Shown: positions 13,306 to 25,272 of the stretch, piece after piece
How the letters are laid out: each line of letters starts with the position of its first letter
Position numbering within the stretch: the stretch's first letter is position 1
DNA from: Adiantum capillus-veneris
Taxonomy: Eukaryota > Streptophyta > Polypodiopsida > Polypodiales > Pteridaceae
Length of the DNA: 64,000 nucleotides
Direction: 5' to 3'
Assembly (NCBI GenBank): GCA_014529385.2
Contig: CM043966.1
Location: 108,937,087 to 109,001,086 of the forward strand
Translations under genes and position numbers: made by a program
Notes under the pieces: generated by a model
Told to the model about the DNA's origin: nothing
Seen by the model: only the letters and a program-made list of their open reading frames with translations
The model's database searches: none

Positions 13306-14628
13306 ATGTCTACTTCTCGAAGGCCTAGCACTACCATTGACTCTGTTAGCATTTTTAACAGTTATACTACAGACGATCAAGCATGGATTCCATCTCGTAT
13401 AACTATCGGAAGTTGGGTTCTACTGCAAACTAGGAGGAGGAAGAGGAGGCAACGCAATGATTTTGTGGAGCCTTTCAAGGGTCAAGTTAAAGAGTTTAAA
13501 GTGTGTGCACAAAGCAAGCACGTGAAAGAGGTCCTCATACAACATGCTTTCCAGCATGCAGACTTAAGGTTACAAACATCTCCTCCAAGTTTTCCAAGGC
13601 GTCGACCCAACTATAAGTTATTTCAGCATCTCGCTTAGTGCATGATTATATTCGAATATTAAGTGGTGGATATCATCTTTGGTATGTTTCAAATATTTAT
13701 CCATCGTATAGGACAGATTGGCAACCAATTGAGAGTATAGTTGGGATTTTTGATGCTTTCCATGCATTTATTGGTGAGCAAATGTACCGCGGAAGACAAC
13801 ACAAGGAACTTGCAGATAATGGATTTTCTTTTTATGATATGTCATATGTGGAATCGAGAACTTCCATTGGTTGGGATCGTGTAGCTCCTTTGTCACTTCC
13901 ATCCTTTCACAGCAAGGATTGGTCCCTGCCTACTTCGCAAACTAGTGAAAGCTTCAGGAATAAGTTGTTTCAGGATATACAAAAGTCCCTCAAGTATTCA
14001 GTTGCCACAAAAATAGTTCGGCTCGCACTATTTATGCCTCTTGAAGTGTTTGCAGATTTTTTCTTCGATGAGCAAATAAGAACTACTGCAACAATGTTCA
14101 TTTGCAAGTCTGAGAGCTGTTTGGACTTTTTAGATGATAACTGGGATAGGAAACAATCACAGAACAAAATCTGTATTTTGCAAAAGAAGTCCATAATTTG
14201 TAAGTTCATTATAAGCTCTCAAAATTTCTTAGTATCGTTTTACTATATTAGATATCATCTTCTTAGTGGGCAGCTTATTCCACTCGACCAAGATACAGAG
14301 AACATCCTTAAGAACAAACCTTTATCAATGGAGCTCTACTTTTGAGACAGCCTACTTACTGTGATGGAGACAATGTCAAGCACAACTCTGGCACAGCTCA
14401 AGATAGATCTTACATGTGAAGAACTTCCACTTTTTTTGGAATTGTATGCATTCAGTCTCAACAATAGAAAGGTGCTTACTAAATCGATAAATTTTGATTG
14501 TCTTTAATACACTATGACTGAATCTAAATTTTTCTTCTTTTCAGATTCCAAGGCGCAAGGAGAAAACAACATTGTGCAAGGAGTCACTAACAAATACACT
14601 TCACTTAATTGCTTCCACCGGAAGCTAG
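13306..14628 (+). pseudogene. Unidentified plus-strand gene of the DNA-transposon-like unit
   Basis: ATG at 13306 opens a basic segment (RRRKRRQRN near residue 45) that runs to 13635. A one-base frame change leads into a second frame (13626-14345) with FDAFHAFIGEQMYRGRQHKE and a region ending near FLDDNWDRKQ. A single TGA (14343-14345) is then read through in frame to LAQLKIDLTCEELPLFLEL. A clean intron follows (donor GTGCTT at 14472, acceptor TTTTCAG ending 14544, phase 0). A final exon with PRRKEKTTLCKES ends in TAG at 14626-14628. I recognise no domain. The position just inside the left end and the convergent C48 gene on the other strand suggest an accessory transposon gene. Confidence 0.5.
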
Positions 14629-14811
14629 GTCACATACCTTGTGCATGCAAAGAGCTTTGATGCCATGCAAACCATGATGTACTCTTCAAAATGACTAATG
14701 CAGAGATATTTTTTGGCGGTCAAACAATGTTTTAAAAATGTACATTTTCAATGTTTCAAAACTTTACATATTGTGTTGTTTCTGTTAAGAGTAATTTGCT
14801 CCCTTTCCCTG

Positions 14812-15985
14812 CTACTGTCCTCTCCCCCGGTTTGTGCCACTCGTCCCCTGTCCTCTCCCCCGGTTTGTGCCACTCATCCGCTGTCCTCTCCCGCGGTTTG
14901 TGCCACTCGTCCCTTGCCCTCTGCTCCGGTTGCTCCCCTGCCCTATGCTCTGGTTGCTGCTACCTCTCCCTCTGCGGACGCTGGTCTTGGGCATCCTTTC
15001 GCGTCGCTCGAAATCATGGGCCTCTTCCATGGCTTCCCATGCTTCTTGCACCTGTGAAGCTTCCCGGTGTTCTTGCTCTCGTCGTCGACGTGCAGCCCAT
15101 TCCTCTACTTCTGCGGCGTCTGCATAATATTGGTGTATTGCTTCTTGCACATTTCTAACTTCTTCTTGAGTCTGATTGTGGCGTTGCGTCATTTTGTTAA
15201 TGCGAGCCTCTTCGAACTCGTCAGCTCTCACTGCTTCCTCTCTTGTGCATCTGTTTACCGAGATTATAATATGCTGGATGGCCATTAAAAAAAAATGTCC
15301 CACATCATTGTTGGTGTAGTTATGTAATCGAAGTTCCTGTAGAAGCGTGATACAGAAATCTGTTGCTTCATACATACGTTGTAGCAAACAATAAAACAGC
15401 AGATTACTTACGTTCGGTATATCCATAATTTGATTGATGAGCAACAAGACATTCAAACAGGTTCACCAGCCACAACTATAGTCATCAGTCTGTGTGGGCA
15501 CGATTACCCATTCGTGCTTGACTACATTTCCTAGATCATGTTCTAACAAAAGATGCTCTACACAACATACAAGTTTTTTCGCGGCACTACATACATAACC
15601 ACTTGAGTCAGCAACACATTGCAAAGAGACACTACACTGCTTTCCAAATGTACCCAAATGGAACTTACGTTTTTACACGACCGTGAAACGCCCTGCTTTG
15701 CCCGGAGTTTGCGTAGTAAACAATCTTAGCTTCCATGTCAAATAACATCAGACTCCAATGATCACTACAAAGACACCATCAAAGATGAGGAGAGATTCGC
15801 AATGCAAGATGTTTTTTACAAGGCAAGAAAATACTCACGATTGATTGTACGCAGTGACCAGAAAGCGCGCTAGATCAAAGTTGACTCTACTAAACCAGTT
15901 CATCAGACTCAAAAAGGCAATATCAGCGGATCTATTACATATACTTTCTCTTGAACCTCAGGGGGCAGAAGCGAGACGGTGTGGC
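14812..15985 (-). pseudogene. C48/Ulp1-type cysteine protease with coiled-coil and GRG-repeat tail (3' exons)
   Basis: Three minus-strand exons can be joined in phase: 15984-15839, 15764-15669 and 15586-14812. They encode a VYVIDPL segment, DHWSLMLFDM with the expected catalytic His, IVYYANSG where the family usually has Asp (Asn here), and then PTQTDDYSCGW with the oxyanion Gln and nucleophile Cys. This is the order of Ulp1/SENP SUMO-protease-like domains. A TGA at 15463-15465 directly follows SCGW, but the same frame continues through a helical region, an Arg/Glu-rich coiled coil and three 33-bp repeats coding GTSGTNRGRGQ-like units, to a stop at 14812. A frameshift lies near 15925. The upstream end abuts gypsy copy B; across it the phase fits the H3-like exon at 25277. 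C48 domains are known in several plant DNA transposons. Confidence 0.7.
15981..15985 (+). repeat. Target site duplication of gypsy copy B, left copy (GTGGC)
   Basis: GTGGC directly precedes the 5' LTR and directly follows the 3' LTR (24864-24868). Confidence 0.9.
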
Positions 15986-17600
15986 TGTCATAAAATCTAA
16001 TATCTAACCAACCCAAATGATCCTCTCATTTTAAATTGATCACTTAATGTGGGAGAATAAACGGGAACAAGTGTTAAGATATAGATACGTGCTTATAGAT
16101 CTATCTCAACACGGGGCCAATGGTAAAGGGGCCCAAATGAGATATGGTCTATCAAAGAGCAAGGCTATCCAATGGAGCATAAGACCTTAGGGTTAGCTTC
16201 ATTGAAGACCTCCAAAGATGTGTGTAAAAGTCCTTTGACCTTAGGTAATCTAGGGCTAAGCTTGAGGTGGGAACCCGGCCCAAGCTCGAGGTGCTTGTCC
16301 TGCTTGAGGTGCTTGTCGTGCTTAAGGTGCTTGTCATGATTGAGGTGCTTGACTGGCTCCATGCTTGAGGTGCTTGACTTGCTGCATCACTAAGGTGCTT
16401 GAGGTGCCTTGAGAAGCTTGCTTGAGATGCTTGTGGGAACACCCCCTACTTCAAGTGCTTTGTCATGCTTGATGACTAAGGGGCTTGCTCATCCTCAAAA
16501 AGATCCCTACAAGGAGGGGGGCAAGCCTACAAGGGGAGGGAGGAGAGAGAACACACACACACACACACACACACACAAGGGAAGCCCCAGCTTGAAGAGG
16601 CAGCAAGGACACTTGTCAAGTTCCTCCTCATGTTGCCCTCATGGTGTGCCTGAAGCCTATTGGTTGGCCACCCAAGGGGTCCAATGATAATTTAGGATAT
16701 TTAATTAATTGATTTTGCATTTATCAAGTCCTCTCTCTCAAAGGGGAAAGGGGGACACTTGTCCCAAGGCTACCCTTGTTGCTTGTAATGGCTCCTGCTT
16801 ATGATTGGCTAGGCCTGGAGGGGTCCAATGAGCTTTCATCATGAGCTACAAGGGGGGGTCGACCATGCAAGCTAGGGGGTTGCTTAGGGGGTATACTCAG
16901 CCACACACACTCACAAACACTCTCATTGTGTGCTATGCAAAGTTCAAGAGCTCCCTCTCCTTCTCCAAGCAAGTAGAGGTTGAGAGCCTACACCAACACT
17001 CTTGGATATGGAGTGCAAATCCAACCAAGAGCCATGCTTCAATGCTTAAGCTTGCCATCTCCTTCTTCTTCATTACTATGCTATTATGTATGCTAGCAAC
17101 AAGAGTATGATAAGTGAGGAACTAGTTCTTTCTCCTACGAAATGTTTCTTCTTCCTCTTCCCTACCCTCATTCCATGCTAGCTGTCTCCACCTTCGAAGG
17201 TGTTTGAGGTCTTGGGACTGATGCTTGGGATAGTTAAAGCTTTCTTCAAGTTTATGTTATGCTATGTTTGTGATGCATGAAGCTTTCCATCTTCATTGCA
17301 TCACCTAGGTCACAAGGAACACAAAGATTGTATTGTAACAAGTCTCTCTTTATGGGAGAAATCATAATACAAATGCCTATTGGAGGGGGGACCGGCTCCA
17401 CATAAATCCGGTCCTCAACTGTTGTCATGTTCTCTAAATTCTCTCTCTTGCAAAAGTATTGTTCATGTCAAGTTAACTAATTGCTATGATTATGTTGCTA
17501 TCTTCAATTATGTCTACCCGCTATGCTCACAAAGTTATTTCTCGAAAGTATTCTCATTAATTTCCGCTACTCTCAAGTTGAATAGGCTAATTCCATTACA
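15986..17600 (+). repeat. 5' LTR of gypsy copy B
   Basis: TGTCATAAAATC to AATTCCATTACA, 1615 bp. It contains a 15-bp minisatellite (CTTGAGGTGCTTGTC-like, about 16261-16440), a CA tract at 16551-16576, and a pyrimidine-rich 3' part. Confidence 0.95.
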
Positions 17601-17601
17601 T

Positions 17602-17613
17602 TGGTATCAGAGC
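17602..17613 (+). promoter_or_regulatory. Primer binding site, initiator tRNA-Met type
   Basis: TGGTATCAGAGC begins two bases after the 5' LTR end and matches the usual complement of the 3' end of plant initiator tRNA-Met, which primes minus-strand synthesis. Confidence 0.93.
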
Positions 17614-18014
17614 ATTTGGTTTCTCTTTTCTTGCTTAAGAAGAGAGGTCCTTAAGTAGCCTATAAATGGTTGATGTTGTTAATTATAATAGGGTAACTGG
17701 AACTGGGATCTAATATCAGTTTTGTTAATCCCACTATGTGGGGGATGGTGCACACCTGGGGAGATTTGGACTTAATAATGGAGTCTTTTTAGACTTGCCT
17801 ACGGCTTTACCATTATTGAGCCATAAGAAGTCCGAAAGGAGCTAGCCCTTGGCAGCTCTGCTATGTTAGACCTACTCCTCTACTCTCTATAATTAACCAC
17901 TTTGAGCCGTGGGTGTAGATACTTAAGAGCCGATTTTCAAAGGCTAAGAGGAGTGGCAACTAAGGTTTTGAGTTGCCAAAGCATACACTAAGTATAAACA
18001 TAAATTTTGTTAAC

Positions 18015-21000
18015 ATGGCTGACAATAATCAAGAGAGTAGAATGAACATTGATAGCTTTGATTTTGCACATGAAGGTGCTAATGATGATGCTCCCATGTT
18101 TGTGAATTATCTCATCACTAGTTGCAGCCAGCTATGGGCAACCCTGCTTTGCAAGCCGAAGTTACTCAACAACTTCGTGCTTATGGAATTTCCCTTCCTC
18201 TCCCAGAGGAGAGAGAGCTTAGGAGGCCTCTTGAAGAGACCCCCAAAAGAAGAATCTCTCCCATTCGAGAGGAGGAATCCAAAGAGAAAGAAAGCAATGA
18301 AAGTCTAAGTTCTTCTGAAGATGTGGCTCCACGAAGACGGCGGTCTAAACGATCGCCTACTCCTCCCAAGAGGAAAAGAGCAACCCATAGTCCTTCTCCT
18401 CATAACTCTGAAAGGCAAGAGAGAAAACAAAGGAAGAAAAGGGCTAGGAAGAGGTCACCCTCTTCTCCTTCTTCTTCACCTTGCTCCTCTTCCGATGAAA
18501 GTTATGGCTATTCTCCTAGATAATACAAGAGGGGAGGACATCGCAAATCATTTCCTGCATGGCGAAGGTCACAAAAGCTAAAGAAGTTCAAAGAGGGAGG
18601 AAAGAGTATCTCTTTTCTCACCTACGATGGCACCTTTGGTGCTACCGAAAAATTGTTGGCCTTCATCTAGCAATTTGATGCGGCCTTTGGGGACAAGGGC
18701 TTCACAGAGTCCTCCAAGCTATGCCATGTAGCTATACACTTCCAAAAATCAGCTCGTCAATGGTGGGCTAGCCTTCGTGGCAATGGAGAAGCCCCAAAGA
18801 CATGGAAAACTCTACGAGTTTCCATCATGAAGCAATTTCTGCCAAGCGATACTAAAGATAAAGTTCTTACCGAATGGCGCGGCTTGAAGCTTCTCTCTCA
18901 TGAGTCTATCAACAAGTATGTAGACAAGTTTTGGGATTTACATCTTAGAGCTACTGTCTTTCAAAAGATAGACTTTGCCGAGCAAAGACAGCAATTCTGT
19001 GCGGGATTATCTGAAGAGATGGCCGAATACATCAACTCTCAACGGCCCGGTACTATTACCGAAGTAATCCACCACACCATGGTTGCTTCACGCATCAATT
19101 TCCATCAAGGGGCTAGACGTAATGTCAAGCCCATGGAAAACAAAGATAAAAATGATGCAAAGGGGAAAACCAATGCTCAAAACAATTCTCAAGTCACTTC
19201 CAACAACAACAACAACAACAACAACAATCGGTCCAAGGAGAAGGGAGTTTACAAAGGTAAAAACAAACTCTCTACTGAAGAGCTTGAAGCTTTTCGCAAG
19301 GACCATAAGTGTTTCAAGTGTGGGGAGCAAGGACATGGCTATCGTTCTTGCCCCAAGAAGAATACTCGCAATGAGACTCCTAGGGCTTCCACCATCGAAG
19401 CTCCAAAAGAGGATACTCATTGCAAAGGATCATCACTTTCCTATGCTTGGGGAAAGGTAAGAGAGCATGATGCCTTCATCTTGTTTGACCCTGGCTCTAC
19501 TCTCAACTTCATATCAATAGAGTTGGCCACCAAGTTGGGCATTCAAGCTTTTGAGATGGGAGATATAGTAACAGCTGATGCAACTTTCAAGGGAAAACAA
19601 GCCTCCGTTACTCCCTTGATTGAGAAGTTGAGGCTTCATGTCCAAAGCTATGTCGACAAAGAAGACTTCTTCATCTCTCCTCTCCAACATCAGGATGTTA
19701 TCCTAGGGGCACCATGGTTTGATCACATGGCTGCCAACATGAAGTTCCCTGAAAGGAGAATTTACTTCACCTATAGGGGAAAAAACATGTATATAGATGC
19801 TAGTGAGCGTGGTTGCACTATTCCACTTGTAAATCCTCTTTCTTTTGATAAATCAATGAAGAGCTCAGTTTTTGCGTACATGATTTATGTCAAAGAGTCT
19901 CTAAAAGCTAATAATGTTTCATCAAATGTAAATGATAGGAATCAAGAAGAGTTAGACTTGTCTACTTTTCTAAAATGATTCCAAGGTGTGTTCATCGATG
20001 ATATCCCTATGGACCTACCTCCAAAACGAGGGGATGATGACCATCATATTGAGCTCCTTCCAGGAAGCTCACCGCCTAACAAACCTCCTTATCGAGTCTC
20101 ACAAGCTCAACAAGAGGAGATTATGAGGCAAGTACAGGAATTGGTAGACAAAGGTATGGTGAGGCCTAGTTCCTCTCCCTTTTGTTCTCCAGTCCTTTTA
20201 GTGCAAAAGAAAGATGGTACATACCGTATGTGTGTGGACTATCGAGCACTAAACCATATCACTATCAAAAACAGATTTCCCGTGCCTCGGGTAGAGGATC
20301 TGTTTATTAAGCTACAAGGCTCTACCTACTTCAGTAGGATTGACCTTAAGAGTGGCTATCATCAAATAAGGATAGTGGATGAAGATATCCTAAAGACCGC
20401 GTTTCGCACAACGTTTGGTCTTTATGAATATCTAGTCATGCCTTTTGGCTTGACTAATGCACCAGATACGTTCAATCGTTTGATGGAGAAAATTTTTAGA
20501 CCATATAAAAAATTCACTGGAGTGTTCTTTGATGATATCATCATCTACTCCAAGTCTTTGGAGGAACATAAGCAACATCTCCAAGTGATTTTTCAGGCAT
20601 TGAGGGAGAACAAGCTTTATATCAACCAAAAAAAAAGCGAATTCTTCCTTCAAGAGATTCAATACCTAGGTCATATTATCTCTAAAGATGGTATCCAAAT
20701 GGATACATCAAAGTTAGAGGTAATAAAAGCATGGCCTAACCCAAGAAATCTACATGAGCTAAGAAGCTTTATTGTATGTGTGCATACTATATACGCTTCA
20801 TAGCAAAATTCTCTCAAGTAGCAGGACCACTACACGACTTAACTAAGAAGAACGTTAAGTTTGTATGGACTGCTAAGGAGCAAAATGCTTTTGAAAAACT
20901 CAAAGAGAAGCTTACTTCCCAACCAGTCCTCGTGCTTCCGGATCTCTCAAAGCCATTTGAGGTCCAATGTGATGCTTGTGGTGATTGACTTGGAGCGGTT

Positions 21001-22797
21001 TTGCTTCAAGAAGGGCATGCCATAGCATATGAGAGCCGAAGGCTCAATGGTGATGAACGAGTCTTGGGCATTTATGAGAAAGAGCTTTTAGCTATTCTAC
21101 ATGCCCTAGACACATGGAAGCACTACCTATTGTGGACTCAATTTATCCTACGAACCGACCACCAAAGTCTCAAATATTTCATGACGCAAACCAAGCTTTC
21201 CGACAAACAAATGAGGTGGGAAAATTTTCTTTCGCAATTTAATTTCCATATTGCTCACATAGCTGGTAAGCACAATCAAGTTGCCGATGCACTTTCACGA
21301 TGACCAAAAGTTAATGTGGTGTCTATAGCTACTCACAATGATCTATCCTCTATGATAGATGAGTATGCTACTGGCCCTGACTTTAGAGACATAATGTCAG
21401 CCATTGCTTTGGGGAAGAAAGAGGAACCATTCACCTTGCAGGATGGTTATCTTCTCCACGGCAATAGGCTATGTGTTACCCATTCCCTTCGTGAGAAGCT
21501 TATGTATGAATCCCATGCTCCTCCATATGCGGGGCATAGAGGTATTCAACCTACTGTCCGAGGAGTAGAGACGTACTTCTATTGGCCTACCATGAAAGTG
21601 GACATACAAGAGTATGTATCAAAATGTGTAGTAAGCCAAAAGACCAAGTATGATAGAGGGAAGCAACCTGGATTACTCCAGCCATTGCCTATTCCAAATT
21701 CACCATGGGAGAGTATATCCATGGATTTCATATTTGGGTTACCCAAGTCTATCCATGGGAATACGGGAATATGGACAATAGTCGACAGGTTTAGCAAACA
21801 AGCACATTTTATTCCTGTCAAAAAGACTATTAAGGCACATCAAATGGCAACTCTCTTCATATCTCAGATTTTCAAGCACCATGGATTACCTACATCCATC
21901 GTGTCAGATAGAGATCCTAGAATGACCAGTAATTTCTGGAAAGGTCTCTTTGAAAATCTAGGAACAAGATTGAATTTATCTTCGGACTATCACCAACAAA
22001 TGGATGGCCAAAGTGAGATAGCCAATCTTACGATACTTGATCTACTCAAAACTTATGTTACCGAAGTAGATCAACGCTCACAATGGGAAAAGTACTTACC
22101 TCTTGTAGAGTATGCCTACAATAATACTGTACATACGGAAAAATCACCTTTTGAGATCATTGAGGGAAGACCTAAAAGTCCCTTGCTACTCAAAGTACAT
22201 GGGAAGATCTTCTCCGCCGATGAGTATAGCCGTGACCTACAAGAATCTTTTCAAAAGATTAGGGAGGCTATATCCATCTCTCAACAAAGGAAAAAAGTTG
22301 CTGCTGATAAGCACAGAAGAGCCTTAATGTTCAAAGAAAATGATTGGGTCTTACTCAAGTTTCCTAAGGCTCGATTAAGGCAAACGACGGGCAAAAATCC
22401 TACGGGCCATCAAAAGTATTATGCTAAACTAGCAAAAAGATACTATGGTCCTTTTCAAATCTTGAAGCCCATCAATGAAACGGCTTATCAACTCAAGTTG
22501 CCCAACCATTGGCTTATACACAATGCCTTTCATGTAAGCCTACTTAAGCCCTACAAAGGAGAGCCACCAACTGAACCAATTATTGAAGACCCTCCCGAAG
22601 TTGAAGACCAAGAAGAGGTGCTACAACCCGAAGCTATCCTTCGGCATGAAGACAAGGTACTACGACATGGTAAGATTATCCGACGATATCTTGTTAAGTT
22701 CCAAAATTATCCTTTTGAAGATGCTAGATGGATGCAAGGAGTACAGCTTAAGGATAGTACGAACCTTGTCAATGCTTACAATGCTACATTAGAGTAA
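18015..22797 (+). pseudogene. gag-pol of gypsy copy B, multiply disabled
   Basis: ATG at 18015 (MADNNQES) is the likely true gag start, about 400 bp after the primer site. Disablements seen by comparison with copy A: frameshift near 18118; TAA 18521-18523; TAG 18668-18670; TGA 19976-19978; frameshift near 20772; TGA 20986-20988; TGA 21301-21303. Domains remain readable: Arg/Ser-rich gag extension (one SPSSP unit, two in copy A), CCHC knuckle (about 19310-19351), an AAC-repeat-coded poly-Asn linker, protease DPGST, RT with FFDD, RNase H, integrase, and a C-terminal chromodomain (about 22625-22790) that would direct integration to marked chromatin. In the integrase finger the last-but-one position is Ser instead of Cys (21634-21636). 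The integrase C-terminal YYGPF region missing from copy A is present here. Confidence 0.92.
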
Positions 22798-23141
22798 GCA
22801 AATGTACAAATTTCTTTTAAATGACTCATGTTTCTGTCTTATAAGACTAGTTCTCTTTTTAATTGTGCACAAATTTAACTAGTATGCATGCTTAGAATCA
22901 TGTTTGTGATGACGTCGTCTCTCAAACACCAAGTAGAATTTGTCACTCTACCTTGGGAGAATGAAATGGACTAAAGAGCAGACATGCTTGCGGCAACTAT
23001 GTCTCCCAAGCACCAAATGGATTAGTCATCCATCTTGGAAAGATGTCGTAGGGTAAAAAGGGATACTCTACCCGCTAAGTAAAATTCACTGATGACTACG
23101 GCTTTACCTCTTCTACCTCATAGTTGAGGACGACTATGATT

Positions 23142-23156
23142 TCAAGAGAGAGGTAA
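23142..23156 (+). promoter_or_regulatory. Polypurine tract of gypsy copy B
   Basis: TCAAGAGAGAGGTAA lies directly before the 3' LTR and is shared with copy A (4741-4755). It primes plus-strand synthesis in this class. Confidence 0.75.
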
Positions 23157-23769
23157 TGTCATAAAATCTAATATCTAGCCAACCCAAATGATTCTCTCAT
23201 TTTAAATTGATCACTTAATGTGGGAGAATAAACAGGAACAAGTGTTAAGATATAGATATGTGCTTATAGATCTATCTCAACACGGAGCCAATGGTAAAGG
23301 GGCTCAAATGAGAGATGGTCTATCAAAGAGCAAGGCTATCCAATGGAGCATAAGACCTTAGGGTTAGCTTCATTGAAGACCTCCAAAGATGTGTGTAAAA
23401 GTCCTTTGACCTTAGGTAAGCTATGATTGAGCTTGAGGTGGGAACCCGGCCCAAGCTCGAGGTGCTTGTCCTGCTTGAGGTGCTTGTCGTGCTTGAGGTG
23501 CTTGTCATGCTTGAGGTGCTTGTCATGCTTGAGGTGCTTGATTAAGATGCTTGAGGTGATTGAATGGCTCCATGCTTGAGGAGCTTCACTTGCTGCATGA
23601 TTAAGGTGCTTGAGGTGCCTTGAGAAGTTTGCTTGAGATGCTTGTGGGAACACCTCCTACTTCAAGTGCTTTGTCATGCTTGATGACTAAGGGGCTTGCT
23701 CATCCAAAGTCAAAAATATCCCTACAAGGAGGGGGGCAAGCCTACAAGGGGGGGGAGGAGAGAGAACAC

Positions 23770-23841
<72 letters not shown>

Positions 23842-24863
23842 GGGAAGCCCCAGCTTCGAGAGGCAGCAAGGACACTTGTCAAGTTCCTCCTCATGTTGCC
23901 CTCATGGTGTGCCTGAAGCCTATTGGTTGGCGACCCAAGGGGTCCAATGATAATTTAAGATATTTAATTAATTGATTTTGCATTTATCAAGGCCTCTCTC
24001 TCAAAGGGGAAAGGGGGACACTTGTCCCAAGGCTACCCTTGTTGCTTGTAATGGCTCCTGCTTATGATTGGCTAGGCCTGGAGGGGTCCAATGAGCTTTC
24101 ATCATGAGCTACAAGGGGGGGTCGACCATGCAAGCTAGGGGGTTGCTTAGGGGGTATACTCAGCCACACACACTCACAAACACTCTCATTGTGTGCTATG
24201 CAAAGTGCAAGAGCTCCCTCTCCTTCTCCAAGCAAGTAGAGGTTGAGAGCCTACACCAACACTCTTGGCTATGGAGTGAAAATCCAACCAAGAGCCATGC
24301 TTCAATGCTTAAGCTTGCTATCTCCTTCTTCTTCATTACTATGCTATTATGTATGCTAGCAACAAGAGTATGATAAGTGAGGAACTAGTTCTTTCTCCTA
24401 CGAAATGTTTCTTCTTCCTCTTCCGTACCCTCATTCCCTGCTAGCTCTCTCCACCTTCGAAGGTGTTTGAGGTCTTGGGACTGAGGCTTGAGATAGTTAA
24501 AGATTTCTTCAAGTTTATGTTATGCTATGTTTGTGATGCATGAAGCTTTCCATGTTCATTGCATCACCTAGGTCACAAGGAACACAAAGATTGTATCGTA
24601 ACAAGTCTCTCTTTATGGGAGAAATCATAATACAAATGCCTATTCGAGGGGGGACCGGCTCCACATAAATCCGGTCCTCAACTGGTGTCATGTTCTCTAA
24701 ATTCTCTCTCTTGCAAAAGTATTGTTCATGCCAAGTTAACTAATTGCTATGATTATGGTGCTATCTTCAATTATGTCTACCCGCTATGCTCACAAAGTTA
24801 TTTCTCGAAAGTATTCTCATTAATTTCCACTACTCTCAAGTTGAATAGGCTAATTCCATTACA
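23157..24863 (+). repeat. 3' LTR of gypsy copy B
   Basis: 1707 bp, the same ends as the 5' LTR. The extra length comes from a longer CTTGAGGTGCTTGTC minisatellite (about 23431-23640) and a longer CA tract (about 23766-23840). Confidence 0.95.
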
Positions 24864-24868
24864 GTGGC
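24864..24868 (+). repeat. Target site duplication of gypsy copy B, right copy (GTGGC)
   Basis: GTGGC directly follows the terminal CA of the 3' LTR and matches 15981-15985. Confidence 0.9.
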
Positions 24869-24889
24869 TAACATGAACAAATGGCAAAG

Positions 24890-25245
24890 ATTAGAGTTGA
24901 ACACCAAGTGAGTCAATATCGAGCGAGTGGGGCAGCTATCGAATTCCATACGCCACTGATTCGCTTGATATTGACCCATGTCTTGGTTGAAATGAAGAAG
25001 AACTTGACGCCTGCCTCAAAGACATGGGTCAATACCGAGCGAGTCAGCGGCGGATTGCAATTCCATAAGCAGCTCACCTGCTTGGTATTGACCCATGTCT
25101 TTAAGGTAGTGAACTATTATAAAGAAAAACTTGGCAACTGCCACAGAGACATGGGTCAATACCGAGCGAGTAGTACCAAAATCCAATTTCATTAGCCACT
25201 GTCTCGCTTGGTATTGACCCATGTCTCGGTAGAGACCCATTTAAT
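24890..25245. repeat. Palindrome array A (about 115-bp units)
   Basis: About three consecutive units, each with arms GACATGGGTCAATACCGAGC and its complement GCTTGGTATTGACCCATGTC around a 30-50 base loop. By the gene model it lies in the intron between the H3-like exon and the first C48 exon. Confidence 0.8.
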
Positions 25246-25272
25246 GAGCATAAGAATTAAAGAGCATGAGAA

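Larger units (their letters stand above)
15986..24863 (+). mobile_element. Ty3/gypsy chromovirus, copy B, complete
   Basis: Full-length 8878-bp element: 5' LTR, tRNA-Met primer site, gag-pol remnant, polypurine tract, 3' LTR, and a perfect 5-bp GTGGC duplication. It is the same family as copy A at the left edge. It lies in the minus-strand C48 gene at, or within a few bases of, a predicted splice acceptor. The LTRs differ mainly by length changes in internal repeats (1615 against 1707 bp), with few substitutions elsewhere, yet the coding region carries several stops. That suggests it was copied from, or quickly became, a defective template. Confidence 0.95.

Noticed and set aside
14834-15127. 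Plus-strand Pro/Cys-rich frames
   Set aside because: They are the complement of the GRG-repeat and coiled-coil coding sequence of the C48 gene.
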